Origin: Candidatus Saccharibacteria bacterium CG_4_10_14_0_2_um_filter_52_9
Lineage (GTDB): Bacteria; Patescibacteriota; Saccharimonadia; Saccharimonadales; UBA4665
Assembly (NCBI GenBank): GCA_002792275.1
Contig: PFOA01000081.1
Span: 1-32,444, forward strand
Reading direction: 5' to 3'
Length of the DNA: 32,444 nt
In this document: positions 7,622-16,084 of the stretch, one piece after another
How positions within the stretch are numbered: the stretch's first letter is position 1
Layout of the letters: each line of letters begins with the position of its first letter
Translations under genes and position numbers: made by a program
The notes under the pieces: generated by a model
Seen by the model: the letters and a program-made list of their open reading frames with translations, nothing else
Database searches by the model: none
Told to the model about the DNA's origin: nothing

Positions 7622-8338
7622 CTAAACCAGATGTAGTTGGTTATTGGGCTGGAGGACGGTGCCCAGGCCGTAGAGTCGGTGGTGGCGCGAGGCTACCAGG
7701 TGCAAGTCCATGGCTTTGAGGATGGTATCGGCCACAAAGACGCCTGCTCCGCTGGTGTGGCTGAGGTTCACAAGCGGTTGTCGACTGCGGCGCTGTAGGC
7801 GGCGGCCGCTCTGCAGGGCTTGACTGCTGAGCTGTTTGGTGTCGGCGTAAAGGCCGGCCACAATGCCGTAGCGACTGCGGTGGGTGGCCAGCTGGAGCTT
7901 GAGTTGTGGGCTGTCCTGGGCCGGCAGGCCCTCTATAAGAGCGGCACCCAGACTAACCAGAGCGGCTTCCAGCCCTTGGCGGTGCGCCAGCACTGGGCCA
8001 AAGCGGCCGGCAATGTTCAATTCCAGTTCTACGCCGTAGTTTTTGGCCAGCGCATCGAGCTGTTGGCCGGTGTTATAAAGCACCGAGGAGACGGATACCG
8101 ATTCCAGCGCCAAGTGTTCAGGATCCAAAGCCAGTCGCACGCCCAAGGCATAATTATCAAGTAAACGCAGGGCGCCATCGGCTGTCTCCTGGATCAAACG
8201 CAGGTCGGTTTGGCCGGTTAAACGCCCCTGCTCTGCTTGCCGCGCAATCTGTAATAATGGCAGTTTGAGTTCTTCGGCCACGCCGAGCAGTAGCTGTTGT
8301 GACAAAATCGGGGACCCACCCTCATTACGCGCCATCAC
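7622..8338 (-). CDS. Degenerate histidine-kinase-like protein
   Basis: 238 residues starting at a GTG (an ATG follows at 8335). LLGVAEELKLPLLQIARQAEQ looks like a HisKA dimerisation helix, but the residue pattern SHE(L/M)RTPL is replaced by AEELKLPLL: the phospho-acceptor His is missing. The C-terminal part has weak resemblance to an ATPase fold (TSGAGVFVADTILKAMDLHL recalls the G-box, LGTVLQPN the end), without a convincing N-box. No membrane segment or sensor domain is visible. Together with the Glu-bearing receiver next door it suggests a signalling pair that no longer uses His-Asp phosphotransfer. Preceded by TATACT (8369-8374) and an AAGGAAG-type ribosome site. Confidence 0.6.
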   Translation of the reverse strand: MMARNEGGSPILSQQLLLGVAEELKLPLLQIARQAEQGRLTGQTDLRLIQETADGALRLLDNYALGVRLALDPEHLALESVSVSSVLYNTGQQLDALAKNYGVELELNIAGRFGPVLAHRQGLEAALVSLGAALIEGLPAQDSPQLKLQLATHRSRYGIVAGLYADTKQLSSQALQSGRRLQRRSRQPLVNLSHTSGAGVFVADTILKAMDLHLVASRHHRLYGLGTVLQPNNQLHLV

Positions 8339-8368
8339 CCAGGGTTACCCTCACTTCCTTGTAGGCTT

Positions 8369-8374
8369 AGTATA
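8369..8374 (-). promoter_or_regulatory. -10 element of the sensor-receiver-recO operon
   Basis: TATACT about 30 bases before the GTG at 8338, with a Shine-Dalgarno-like AAGGAAG between. This is one of the leadered transcripts in the window. Confidence 0.45.
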
Positions 8375-8388
8375 GCCCAAACGGGCGG

Positions 8389-9054
8389 CTACGGCGAGAA
8401 GCTGAAGTTGGGTAGGATGTTCTTGTTGAAATCGTCGAGATATTGGCTGCCCTCGGTCCAGATTTGCAGAGTTTGCGAGCGCAGAGGCAGAACTACCATG
8501 GTTACATTCTTTTGATCGGTAATTTCGCCGGTGGCCAGCAGACCGACCACTTTGGGTAGTTTTGGCAGGGCGTAGGCCGAGGTAGTCAGCTTGCCGCTCT
8601 GTACCTGGCCGGCAAAGGCCTGGACGACTTGGGCATAGGTTTGGCTAAGGACTTTGACGCGCAGGGCGAAGACCGAGTTCTGATCATTAATGGCCGGTAC
8701 AACGCCGGGGGCAAAATAGCCATCCATCGCACCGCTACCACTGCCGGTGGAATCGATATAACCGCTCCAGGTTTTGGGGAAGTTGATGATCAGACTGCCC
8801 AGAGCCTCCGAGCCATTGTAGGTTTTGAGAGGATTCTTGGCGTCTTCGGCGAATTGCAGGTCTTTGGCAGAGCTTTCTTTCTGCTTGGCCACTTCGGCGG
8901 CGGCAGCCGACTTTTTGTCGGAGTTATTCTTGTAATCCTGACGGCCGGTGATGGCCCAGGCGGCTATCCCTATTGTTCCAAGCAGTAATACGATCGTTAA
9001 TATCAGCGACACAACGACGCCGTTGACTGCCCCATCCTGATTATGTTTGATCAT
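8389..9054 (-). CDS. Membrane-anchored hypothetical protein
   Basis: 221 residues. One N-terminal membrane helix (about 10-35, VNGVVVSLILTIVLLLGTIGIAAWAI) is followed by a charged Lys/Ala/Glu-rich linker (about 38-70) and a mixed alpha/beta extracytoplasmic domain with a Gly/Ser turn (STGSGSGAMDG). I do not recognise the domain. It ends FNKNILPNFSFSP, which resembles the end of PsbP-like or lipoprotein-type folds only loosely. The start follows the methyltransferase stop by ten bases with a TGAGG ribosome site, so it is the last gene of the flippase-xseA-xseB-methyltransferase operon. Confidence 0.7.
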   Translation of the reverse strand: MIKHNQDGAVNGVVVSLILTIVLLLGTIGIAAWAITGRQDYKNNSDKKSAAAAEVAKQKESSAKDLQFAEDAKNPLKTYNGSEALGSLIINFPKTWSGYIDSTGSGSGAMDGYFAPGVVPAINDQNSVFALRVKVLSQTYAQVVQAFAGQVQSGKLTTSAYALPKLPKVVGLLATGEITDQKNVTMVVLPLRSQTLQIWTEGSQYLDDFNKNILPNFSFSP

Positions 9055-9064
9055 AGCCTCAATC

Positions 9065-9562
9065 TTACCCCAGTTGCCGGTAGGTGTAAAGCTGTACGCC
9101 GGCTTTTTCGGCTTCGACCGGCTTGTCGACTATTGTAAAGGCAAAACTCACAAGCTTGACCGGTTTGAATGGATATTGTATAACTTTTTTATTCAATTTC
9201 GCCATGTAGCGTGGCAATAAAAAAGTAAAGATCGCCTGCGCCTCGAGCCAGGGTTTTTGCCAGAAATCACCCCATATAATTTGCACCTGATGGCGATAAC
9301 GCCGGGTTCTGAGCCAGGCGACGGCGGCTAGCAATGGATTAAGCTCGTAGCCCACAACCCTGATGCCCTGCTTGGCGGCCGCCAGCACGACTTTGCCGTC
9401 GCCACAACCCAGTTCTAACAGCGTGTCACCGGGTTTGAGAGCCGCCAGCTCCAGAGCCGCCGCCACCTGGGGCTTTAAGGTTGGCAAATAGGGCGCGCCA
9501 AACAGTAAAACACCGGCGAAACAGACGACCAGAATGGCTACCACTATGGTCAGGAAGATCAT
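9065..9562 (-). CDS. Membrane-anchored class I SAM-dependent methyltransferase
   Basis: 165 residues. An N-terminal hydrophobic helix (about 1-25) comes before a small Rossmann methyltransferase domain with motif I LLELGCGDGKVVLAAA and motif II VVGYELNPLLAAVAWLR. The ATG overlaps the xseB stop in an ATGA. It resembles small N-terminally anchored methyltransferases seen in CPR and Gram-positive genomes; some relatives methylate lysines on ATP synthase c-subunits, but the substrate here is not known. Motif IV appears as IIWGDFWQKPW. Confidence 0.75.
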   Translation of the reverse strand: MIFLTIVVAILVVCFAGVLLFGAPYLPTLKPQVAAALELAALKPGDTLLELGCGDGKVVLAAAKQGIRVVGYELNPLLAAVAWLRTRRYRHQVQIIWGDFWQKPWLEAQAIFTFLLPRYMAKLNKKVIQYPFKPVKLVSFAFTIVDKPVEAEKAGVQLYTYRQLG

Positions 9563-9768
9563 TTTTGGGCTTTATTAAAGCTGGCTTTGATCTCTTTGAC
9601 CTGGTTTTCGGCTGTTTTGAGGTACTTTTCGAGGGCAGTAACCAGTTCCAGGCCGCGGCGGTAGTGTTCCAGGGCTACGTCGACATCCAGGTCTTCGCGC
9701 TGTAACTCATTCATAATGCCGTCGAGCTCGGCTTTGAGGCTTTCGTATGTGGATGCAGGCTTGGTCAT
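9559..9768 (-). CDS. xseB: Exodeoxyribonuclease VII small subunit
   Basis: 69 residues, normal length. YESLKAELDGIMNELQREDLDVDVALEHYRRGLELVTALEKYLKTAENQVKEI is the all-helical XseB pattern with the L-E-(x)n-G and C-terminal coiled-coil repeat. It pairs with XseA to degrade single-stranded DNA to oligonucleotides. Its ATG overlaps the xseA stop by four bases, and its own stop overlaps the methyltransferase start by four, a tight translationally coupled operon. Confidence 0.93.
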   Translation of the reverse strand: MTKPASTYESLKAELDGIMNELQREDLDVDVALEHYRRGLELVTALEKYLKTAENQVKEIKASFNKAQK

Positions 9769-10901
9769 GATTTAATCCCTTCCGTGCCTTTTACGGTGGC
9801 TGTAAAGCTGCCGTCGGCCAGTTGTACGTCCACTATACCACCCGCCCCCAGGGCGCCGGCCCGGCGGACTGCCCGGCCTTGACTGCGTACAATGGCGTAA
9901 CCGCGGCGTAATATTGAGGCCGGATTCAGGGCTTCCAACAAAGTTATCTGGCTATTTATGCCTGCTTTGGCCTGTTCCAGCAGCTGCAACACTGTACGGC
10001 TCATAGCCTCGGTTTGCTGCTCCAGGCCGCCCCGGGCAGTTTGGATATGGTAACGACCAGCCTGCTCAAGTTGCCCGGCGGTTGCCCGCAGTGCCGCCAA
10101 CACCTCTGTTCTATCCGGCACCAGCAGTTCGGCGGCATTACTGGGGGTACTAGCGCGTTGGTCGGCGGCCAGTTCGGCTAAGGACAGGTCGATTTCATGG
10201 CCGATGGCCACCAACGTCGGTACACGGCTGGCGGCTACGGCACGCGTGACCTGCTCGCTACTAAAGGCCGCCAGATCCTCGGCACTGCCGCCACCCCTGA
10301 TGATAATCAGCGTTTCGGGCGGCTGGGGCCGGCCGTTGAACTGCTCGATAGCCGCCGTGATCTGAGCCGGAGCAACTTCGCCCTGCACCTGCACGTCAAT
10401 CAATTCCACCTCCAGGCCGCGCCAGCGAACATCCAGAATCTTTATAAAGTCGGCGTAGGCCGCCGATTGCTTAGAGGTAATCAGCCCTATCCGAGCCGGT
10501 GGATACGGCAGGCTCCGCTTGCGGGCTTCATCAAACAAGCCCTCGGCGGTTAGTTTGGCCTGTAACAGCTGGGCGGCGCGCTTAATCGTCCCCTCGCCCA
10601 CCGGCTGGATGGTCTGAACATTGACACTGAAACCGTATAAATTATGCAGTTTGGGCAAGCCGCGGACTTTGAGCATCATGCCGTCTTCCAGCGGTCCGGG
10701 CAGTTGGTAAACCGTGCCAAAGAACTTTACGCTGGAGAACTCGTCCTTGAGGTCAAAATAGACCCAGCGGTTTTTACTGACCCGCAAATTGGCCAGCTCG
10801 CCGACAATAACCACGCCCGAATAGGCATATTCCAGCGCCTGGTTGAGCAGAGCCACAAAGTCGCTGACACTCAGTTCAACCGCCGGCGCCTCAGTCGCCA
10901 T
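9765..10901 (-). CDS. xseA: Exodeoxyribonuclease VII large subunit
   Basis: 378 residues. The N-terminal OB domain (SVSDFVALLNQALEYAYSGVVIVGELANLR, then VYFDLKDEFSSVKFFG) is followed by the catalytic core: RIGLITSKQSAAYADFI and TLIIIRGGGSAEDLAAF, then PTLVAIGHEIDLSLAELAADQRASTPSNAAEL. These are the standard XseA signatures. The C-terminal coiled coil is shorter than in E. coli (about 450 residues), typical of compact genomes. It overlaps the flippase-like gene by 11 bases and xseB by four. Confidence 0.96.
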   Translation of the reverse strand: MATEAPAVELSVSDFVALLNQALEYAYSGVVIVGELANLRVSKNRWVYFDLKDEFSSVKFFGTVYQLPGPLEDGMMLKVRGLPKLHNLYGFSVNVQTIQPVGEGTIKRAAQLLQAKLTAEGLFDEARKRSLPYPPARIGLITSKQSAAYADFIKILDVRWRGLEVELIDVQVQGEVAPAQITAAIEQFNGRPQPPETLIIIRGGGSAEDLAAFSSEQVTRAVAASRVPTLVAIGHEIDLSLAELAADQRASTPSNAAELLVPDRTEVLAALRATAGQLEQAGRYHIQTARGGLEQQTEAMSRTVLQLLEQAKAGINSQITLLEALNPASILRRGYAIVRSQGRAVRRAGALGAGGIVDVQLADGSFTATVKGTEGIKS

Positions 10902-11958
10902 CGAGCACTCCCGGCACTTGCTGTTTGTTCTGGCGCAGGGTCTGCAAATACAGATAATACCCCGGCGGAATCTGAATCAGAGTGTTAACGATGCGATACA
11001 TAACAATTACCGGCAGACTGATGCGGGCCGGCACGCCGGTGCTGGCCAGCACGGCTGTCATCAAGGCCTCGTAGATGCCGATGCCGCCTGGCAATACCGA
11101 GATCAGGCCGGCAAAATTAGCAATCGCGTAGGCCAGAATCACTGAGCCGATATTAACCAGATGGCCGAAGGCCAGAAAGACCACATAAATCGCCATGACT
11201 TCGGTGACATTGGCCAACAAGGCATACAAAAACGGTTTGCCTAGCTGGCGATAACTCTTTTTAATCTCGATGTAATTTTCATGAAAATCATCAATTATCT
11301 GGTGAGCGCGGCCGATATTAAAGGTTTCCGGGTGTTTGGGTCGCACCAGCTGGATCACCCGGTTCAGCGCCTTGGCAGAATTGGTAAAGAAGTTATTGAT
11401 CCGACTCTTGCTCTCCACAACGTAAAAGAAGCCAATGGTGCCCACTAACAGCAATGTGGACAGCGATCCGGCCACCAGAATAACCAGATTGTTCACCCGC
11501 CCCATCACCGCCAGAGCCAGCAATCCAAACACAATCAACAGTTCAAACGACAGGAACGTCAGCGCCAGTTTCATAAAATGCACCAGCGTGGCCTTACTGC
11601 CGGTGAGCCGCTCGCCATCACGTAGCCGCAGGCTGAAATATGACAGCCCGGTTACGCCGCCACTCGGGAAGACATGATTGACGAAATTCAGCTCCAAAGA
11701 GGCTTTATAGAGGTACTTATACTCAAGTTTGTTGCCGACGATACCGAACAGCTGCTGGTACAGCCGCGCCTGGGCATGATAATTTAGTGCCTCAACCGGG
11801 ATAATCAGCAGCAGCGCCCAAGCATGTACCCTAAACAAATTGCCAAAAGTATCGGCCAGCTGATGCCGAATAGCAAAGACCAGCACTACCAGCGCGGCCA
11901 GCGTTACCAGATTCAGAATCAACTTCCACCGCCGCTTCAACCAGCCGTCTTTACTCAT
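10891..11958 (-). CDS. Lysylphosphatidylglycerol synthase-type / UPF0104 membrane protein
   Basis: 355 residues with about eight hydrophobic segments starting LILNLVTLAALVVLVFAI. The conserved ANFAGLISVLPGGIGIYEALMTAVL segment (about residues 285-310) is the hallmark of the LPG-synthase transmembrane/flippase-like family (UPF0104). No soluble lysyl-transferase domain is attached, so it is not a full MprF; it may move a lipid-linked compound. The ATG is seven bases after TATAAT (11966-11971), and the promoter is back-to-back with that of the plus-strand methyltransferase. It leads the xseA-xseB operon. Confidence 0.87.
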   Translation of the reverse strand: MSKDGWLKRRWKLILNLVTLAALVVLVFAIRHQLADTFGNLFRVHAWALLLIIPVEALNYHAQARLYQQLFGIVGNKLEYKYLYKASLELNFVNHVFPSGGVTGLSYFSLRLRDGERLTGSKATLVHFMKLALTFLSFELLIVFGLLALAVMGRVNNLVILVAGSLSTLLLVGTIGFFYVVESKSRINNFFTNSAKALNRVIQLVRPKHPETFNIGRAHQIIDDFHENYIEIKKSYRQLGKPFLYALLANVTEVMAIYVVFLAFGHLVNIGSVILAYAIANFAGLISVLPGGIGIYEALMTAVLASTGVPARISLPVIVMYRIVNTLIQIPPGYYLYLQTLRQNKQQVPGVLDGD

Positions 11959-11987
11959 TGCCCCTATTATACCCGACAGGTTACACT
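11958..11987. promoter_or_regulatory. Divergent overlapping promoters, flippase-like gene and TRM11-like gene
   Basis: Minus strand: TATAAT at 11966-11971, seven bases from the ATG at 11958. Plus strand: TTGCCC (11958-11963), 18-base spacer, TACACT (11982-11987), seven bases from the ATG at 11995. Neither gene has a Shine-Dalgarno. The two promoters overlap, so RNA polymerase can probably serve only one at a time. Confidence 0.55.
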
Positions 11988-11994
11988 GATAGAT

Positions 11995-13236
11995 ATGCAG
12001 AGTTTATTAGTTTTGGGGCGGCAGCCGGCGCTTGGCTTGGCAGAGCTGGAGAGCCTGTATGGTGCCGACAAGCTGAAGGCCGTTGGCAAACACGCCGCGA
12101 TTGTCGATGTTGACCCCTGTATGCTGGCCTTTGACCGGCTGGGCGGCAGTGTTAAGTTTTGCCGCTTGCTGACGACTCTTGATACGACTGATTGGCGAAA
12201 AATTGAGAAGTTTTTGCTGGAAGTTTCGCCGGAACACAGTCAAAAGATGCCGGAAGGCAAAATGCAACTCGGGCTGAGCCTGTACGGCTTTAATGAGAAT
12301 CTGAAACGGATCGAAGCCACTGGTTTGAACCTAAAGAAAGCCATCCGCGCCACCGGCCGCTCGGTGCGGCTGATACCGAATAAAGCCGCCGAACTCAACG
12401 CCGCCCAGGTCATCCACAACAAACTGACCGGACCGACCGGCTGGGAACTGGTTTTTATCCGCGACGGCGATAAAACGGTGATTGCCCAGACGGTTAAAGT
12501 TCAGGATATCGAGGCCTATACCCGCCGTGACCGCGAACGTCCCAAACGCGACGCCAAAGTCGGAATGCTACCTCCTAAACTGGCTCAGGTGATTGTTAAT
12601 CTTGGCGCCGGCAAACTGCCCGGGGACAAACTGGAATCGATCTGCGACATTCCGGCCGGACAGCCGATTCCTCGCAAGTTGCTAGGCCAGACAGTGCTGG
12701 ATCCCTTCTGCGGCACCGGAGTATTGCTGCAGGAAGCCCTGCTGATGGGTTATGACATCGTGGGCACAGATCTGGAATCGCGCATGATTGACTACAGTAA
12801 GGTCAATCTGGAGTGGCTGGGCGAGCTGTATGATTTGCCAGCTCAGGATTATCCGCTGGCAGTGGCCGACGCCACCGCTTATGACTGGCGCCAGACGCCC
12901 TTCGACTTTGTGGCCGCCGAGGCCTACCTTGGCCGACCCTTCACTGCCCGACCCGACCCACAAACTTTAGCGCAGACCATTGCCGACTGTAATTTAATTA
13001 TTAAGAAGTTCTTAAATAACCTTGGCGGCCAGATTGAATTCGGCACCCGTTTAAGCCTGGCTGTTCCCGCCTGGCAGGTCAGAAACGGCGAGTTCAAGTA
13101 TCTGCCCCTGATTGACTCCTTAAGCGATTTGGGCTATAATCGGGTAATATTCGAGCGTGTTCAGGACAAAGATTTGCTCTACTATCGAGAAGACCAAATC
13201 GTTGCCCGACAGCTCCTAGTAATCACAAGGAAGTAA
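11995..13236 (+). CDS. TRM11-like RNA methyltransferase
   Basis: 413 residues from the ATG at 11995; longer upstream reading is unlikely because the promoter lies there. The N-terminal ~180 residues (QSLLVLGRQPALGLAELESLYG, a common TRM11/THUMP-protein opening) form the RNA-recognition part, and the Rossmann domain follows with motif I VLDPFCGTGVLLQEALLMGYDIVGTDLESRMIDYS. At the catalytic position, where RNA-guanine N2 methyltransferases have DPPY, this protein has AEAYLGRPF, as in TRM11-like proteins that carry a changed motif. Likely tRNA modification; the exact base is not predictable. rpmA follows after one base. Confidence 0.82.
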   Translation: MQSLLVLGRQPALGLAELESLYGADKLKAVGKHAAIVDVDPCMLAFDRLGGSVKFCRLLTTLDTTDWRKIEKFLLEVSPEHSQKMPEGKMQLGLSLYGFNENLKRIEATGLNLKKAIRATGRSVRLIPNKAAELNAAQVIHNKLTGPTGWELVFIRDGDKTVIAQTVKVQDIEAYTRRDRERPKRDAKVGMLPPKLAQVIVNLGAGKLPGDKLESICDIPAGQPIPRKLLGQTVLDPFCGTGVLLQEALLMGYDIVGTDLESRMIDYSKVNLEWLGELYDLPAQDYPLAVADATAYDWRQTPFDFVAAEAYLGRPFTARPDPQTLAQTIADCNLIIKKFLNNLGGQIEFGTRLSLAVPAWQVRNGEFKYLPLIDSLSDLGYNRVIFERVQDKDLLYYREDQIVARQLLVITRK

Positions 13237-13237
13237 C

Positions 13238-13510
13238 ATGGCACATGTAAAAGCTGGCGGTACAGCCAAAAACGTTCACGATAGTCCCGGCCAGCGCCTA
13301 GGCGTTAAGCTGTTTGGCGGCCAAAAGGTCAAAGTCGGTCAGGTTATCGTTCGCCAAATCGGCCTCACCAAGCGCGCCGGCAAAGGCACCAAGCTCAGCC
13401 GCAACTTTACCATTCACGCTGCCCGCGACGGCGTAGTTAACTTCCAAACCCGCCGGGTTCGTACTTTTAGCGGCCGCTCAGTCGCCCGCACCGAAGTCAC
13501 TGTCGAATAA
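13238..13510 (+). CDS. rpmA: Ribosomal protein bL27
   Basis: 90 residues, usual size. MAHVKAGGTAKNVHDSPGQRLGVKLFGGQ is the L27 N-terminus; it reaches the peptidyl-transferase centre. Typical L27 proteins read GGSSRNGRDS here, and GGTAKNVHDS is a clear variant. No cleavable N-terminal prosequence is present. Ribosome site AAGGAAG precedes the ATG, sitting in the end of the upstream methyltransferase gene. bL21 (rplU), its common partner, is not beside it. Confidence 0.95.
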   Translation: MAHVKAGGTAKNVHDSPGQRLGVKLFGGQKVKVGQVIVRQIGLTKRAGKGTKLSRNFTIHAARDGVVNFQTRRVRTFSGRSVARTEVTVE

Positions 13511-13894
13511 TTAAAGCTGTTCTTGATGAATGGCGTTGTGCTGAGCCATCAGGGCATCCTGGGATTGCACGGTGTTATGCAAGCCGATAGCGCTCTGAAC
13601 ACCGCCAATGATTTTAAGCGCTACGCCAGGTGCCTCTAAGGCAACCGCTACCCCGCTCATGTAAAGCGCATTCGCCCCTACATAACGCCTAAATGTTTGG
13701 CGATAGTTTTCATCTTCTTGGCTAATAATGGATTCGCCTATATTTCGCTTAAGGCGAGCAAAAGGATGAGTTTTGTCGGCGTTTTCCTCGGCTAAACGAC
13801 GTCCAAGAGCTGAGATACGAGCACGCAAGCCGCTTTGTTCGGGCTGGGTTTCTGGCATTGATGCCTGAAGATCTTCGAGTTTGATTTCAATCAT
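13511..13894 (-). CDS. Hypothetical protein, 127 residues
   Basis: Convergent with rpmA, with which it abuts directly. The N-terminal half is charged and helical (RARISALGRRLAEENADKTHPFARLKRNIGE); the C-terminal half has two weakly hydrophobic Ala/Gly/Val stretches (NALYMSGVAVALEAPGVALKIIGGVQSAIGLH) that could be a membrane hairpin. I do not recognise a family. A TATATT at 13901-13906 lies six bases before the ATG, again the leaderless pattern, which supports it being a real gene. Confidence 0.55.
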   Translation of the reverse strand: MIEIKLEDLQASMPETQPEQSGLRARISALGRRLAEENADKTHPFARLKRNIGESIISQEDENYRQTFRRYVGANALYMSGVAVALEAPGVALKIIGGVQSAIGLHNTVQSQDALMAQHNAIHQEQL

Positions 13895-13900
13895 AACACT

Positions 13901-13906
13901 AATATA
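13901..13906 (-). promoter_or_regulatory. -10 element of the 127-residue hypothetical gene
   Basis: TATATT, six bases before the ATG at 13894. No Shine-Dalgarno. Confidence 0.4.
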
Positions 13907-13980
13907 GCATAAGCGGCTTTGAATGTGCTAGTGTTGATACAAGTGTCCTATATGTTTAGTGGGTCGACCCTGGCCTACGT

Positions 13981-14388
13981 TTATGGGCCGAGGTGGTGGC
14001 GGATGCGTTCGATGACGTCGGCGATGACGACTTGGGATTTGACGAGGTAGTCGTCTGCTCCGAGGGATTGAGCGCGTTCTTTATCGCTCTCCTGGCTGAG
14101 AGCGGTGAGCATAATAATTTTGAGATTGGCGGTTTCTGGCGTGTTGCGCAAAATATCGAGCACATCAAAGCCGCTGACTTTGGGCATCATAACATCCAGG
14201 ACGACTAGGTCGGGATGATAGCTGAGCGCGGTGGCCAGGGCTTCTTCGCCATTGGCCGTGCGGCGAACCTCAAAACCCTCGGACTGGAGGCGGGTTACAT
14301 AAACATTGGCCAGCGAGTCGTCGTCTTCAACCAGTAAAATACGTTTGGGATGGCCGGCAGGTGCCGGCGGTGTCGGGTTCGGATCCAT
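13981..14388 (-). CDS. Stand-alone response-regulator receiver protein
   Basis: 135 residues from the ATG at 14388. An in-frame TTG at 14424 would add 12 residues, but TACCAT (14396-14401) seven bases before the ATG fits the local leaderless promoter style. A Pro-rich leader (DPNPTPPAPAG) comes before a complete receiver domain: acidic pair LLVEDDDSL, phospho-acceptor in LVVLDVMMPKVSGFDVL, Thr in IIMLTALS and Lys in DDYLVKSQ. No output domain. Unlike the receiver next to recO, all active residues are intact. No kinase is adjacent. Confidence 0.88.
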   Translation of the reverse strand: MDPNPTPPAPAGHPKRILLVEDDDSLANVYVTRLQSEGFEVRRTANGEEALATALSYHPDLVVLDVMMPKVSGFDVLDILRNTPETANLKIIMLTALSQESDKERAQSLGADDYLVKSQVVIADVIERIRHHLGP

Positions 14389-14425
14389 GAAGCTTATGGT
14401 AGCCCAGATATGGGCAAATGGCAAC

Positions 14426-16027
14426 TTATAGGAGGGCTTTGATGAAACCGTCGAACATGGGGTGTGGGCGGTTTGGGCGGCTCTTGAATTCAGGGTGGAA
14501 TTGGCTGGCTAGCAGGAATGGATGGTCGACGCCTTCGATGACTTCTACCAGATTATTCTCGGGATTAATACCAGTAGCCTTGATGCCCCATGCTTCGAAT
14601 TGGTCGCGGTAATGATTATTACACTCGCCGCGGTGGCGGTGGCGTTCAACAATCTTGGTGGTGCCGTAGGTTTTAGCGGCCAGACTACCCTTTTCCAGCT
14701 GGCAGTTGTAGTCGCCCAGGCGCATGGTGCCGCCGGTCATGTGCTTGTCGACTTGGTCGGCCATGGTGGTGATTACCAGGTTTTTGGTGTCGGGGTCGAG
14801 TTCGAAAGTATTGGCGTCTACCAGACCGGCGTTACGAGCAGCGGCAATAACAGCCATCTGTAAACCGAGGCACAGACCCAGGTATGGCAACTTGGTTTTG
14901 AGCGAATACTGGGCGGCTTTGATCTTGCCTTCCAGACCGCGCTGGCCGAAGCCACCGGGCACGACAATGCCGTCGTAACCTTTTAGCTCAGGCTCGATAT
15001 TGGTACCCGGCTCGTCAAATTTGGAAGCGTCGATCCAGGTGATGTCGACACCGCAATCGTTGCGCCAGGCGGCGGCTTTGAGCGCTTCGAAGACTGACAT
15101 GTAGGTGTCGGTGTTGTCCATGTACTTGGCCACAAAGCCGACTTTGAGTTTGCGGTCGTGTTTGGCGGTGGCCAGTTTGACTACTTCGCGCCAGTCTTTC
15201 AGGTCGGGCTTCTTCACTTTGAGATTAAGATGATCGGCGATAACGTCGGCGATGCCGGTGTCTTCCAGGGTCAGCGGTACTTCGTAGATGGTCTCGGCAT
15301 TGGGCAGTGGCGCAATCGCTTCTACCGGCACGCCGCTGAACAGACTGAGCTTGCTGATGACGGCCTCGCTGGCCGGCCTCTCACTGCGGGCTACCAGGAT
15401 GTCGGGCGCGATGCCCAGGCCACGCAGTTCGCGAACCGAGTTCTGCGCCGGCTTGGTTTTGGTTTCGTTGCTGGCACCCAGGTATGGCAGGTAGACAACG
15501 TGGACGTAGGCGCAGTTTTGCAGGCCAACTTTGAGCCCCATTTCGCGGATGGCCTCGATAAACGATAGGGATTCGTAATCGCCGACAGTGCCGCCGATTT
15601 CAACAATGTGCACGTCGTAGCCGGCGCCGGCATTGGCAATCCAATCCTGAATCGCCCCTGTTACGTGCGGGATAATCTGAACGTCGTCACCCTCGAATTT
15701 GCCGGCTCGTTCATCCTGGATAAGTTTGAGCAATACGCGGCCGCTCATCAGTGAGCTGGCGCTGGTCATTTCTTCGTCTACAAAACGTTCGTAGTGGCCA
15801 AGATCGAGGTCAGTTTCAGCACCGTCTTTAGTAACAAAACATTCGCCGTGCTCGCGGGGATTGAGCAAACCGGCGTCAACGTTCAGATACGGATCACATT
15901 TTTGGAGGTTAACTTTGAGGCCGCGGGCTTTGAGGAGGTTGCCAATCGAGGCGGCGGTGATACCCTTTCCTAATCCGGAAAGCACGCCTCCTGTTACAAA
16001 CACATATTTAGTCGCTTTGGCAGCCAC
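14426..16027 (-). CDS. pyrG: CTP synthase
   Basis: 533 residues, normal length. The synthetase domain begins KYVFVTGGVLSGLGKGITAASIGNLLKARG, with the ATP-binding loop, then DPYLNVDAGLLNPREHGE. The C-terminal glutaminase domain has the nucleophile Cys in LPYLGLCLGLQMAV and the His/Glu pair in ASQFHPEFKSRPNRPHP. It makes CTP from UTP and glutamine. Start is GTG with a GAGG ribosome site upstream, so this gene has a leader. Confidence 0.98.
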   Translation of the reverse strand: MAAKATKYVFVTGGVLSGLGKGITAASIGNLLKARGLKVNLQKCDPYLNVDAGLLNPREHGECFVTKDGAETDLDLGHYERFVDEEMTSASSLMSGRVLLKLIQDERAGKFEGDDVQIIPHVTGAIQDWIANAGAGYDVHIVEIGGTVGDYESLSFIEAIREMGLKVGLQNCAYVHVVYLPYLGASNETKTKPAQNSVRELRGLGIAPDILVARSERPASEAVISKLSLFSGVPVEAIAPLPNAETIYEVPLTLEDTGIADVIADHLNLKVKKPDLKDWREVVKLATAKHDRKLKVGFVAKYMDNTDTYMSVFEALKAAAWRNDCGVDITWIDASKFDEPGTNIEPELKGYDGIVVPGGFGQRGLEGKIKAAQYSLKTKLPYLGLCLGLQMAVIAAARNAGLVDANTFELDPDTKNLVITTMADQVDKHMTGGTMRLGDYNCQLEKGSLAAKTYGTTKIVERHRHRGECNNHYRDQFEAWGIKATGINPENNLVEVIEGVDHPFLLASQFHPEFKSRPNRPHPMFDGFIKALL

Positions 16028-16084
16028 TGTTCTAACCTCAATTCTTAATCTCTTATGCTACCCTATTTGACCCCTGCTGGCAAA

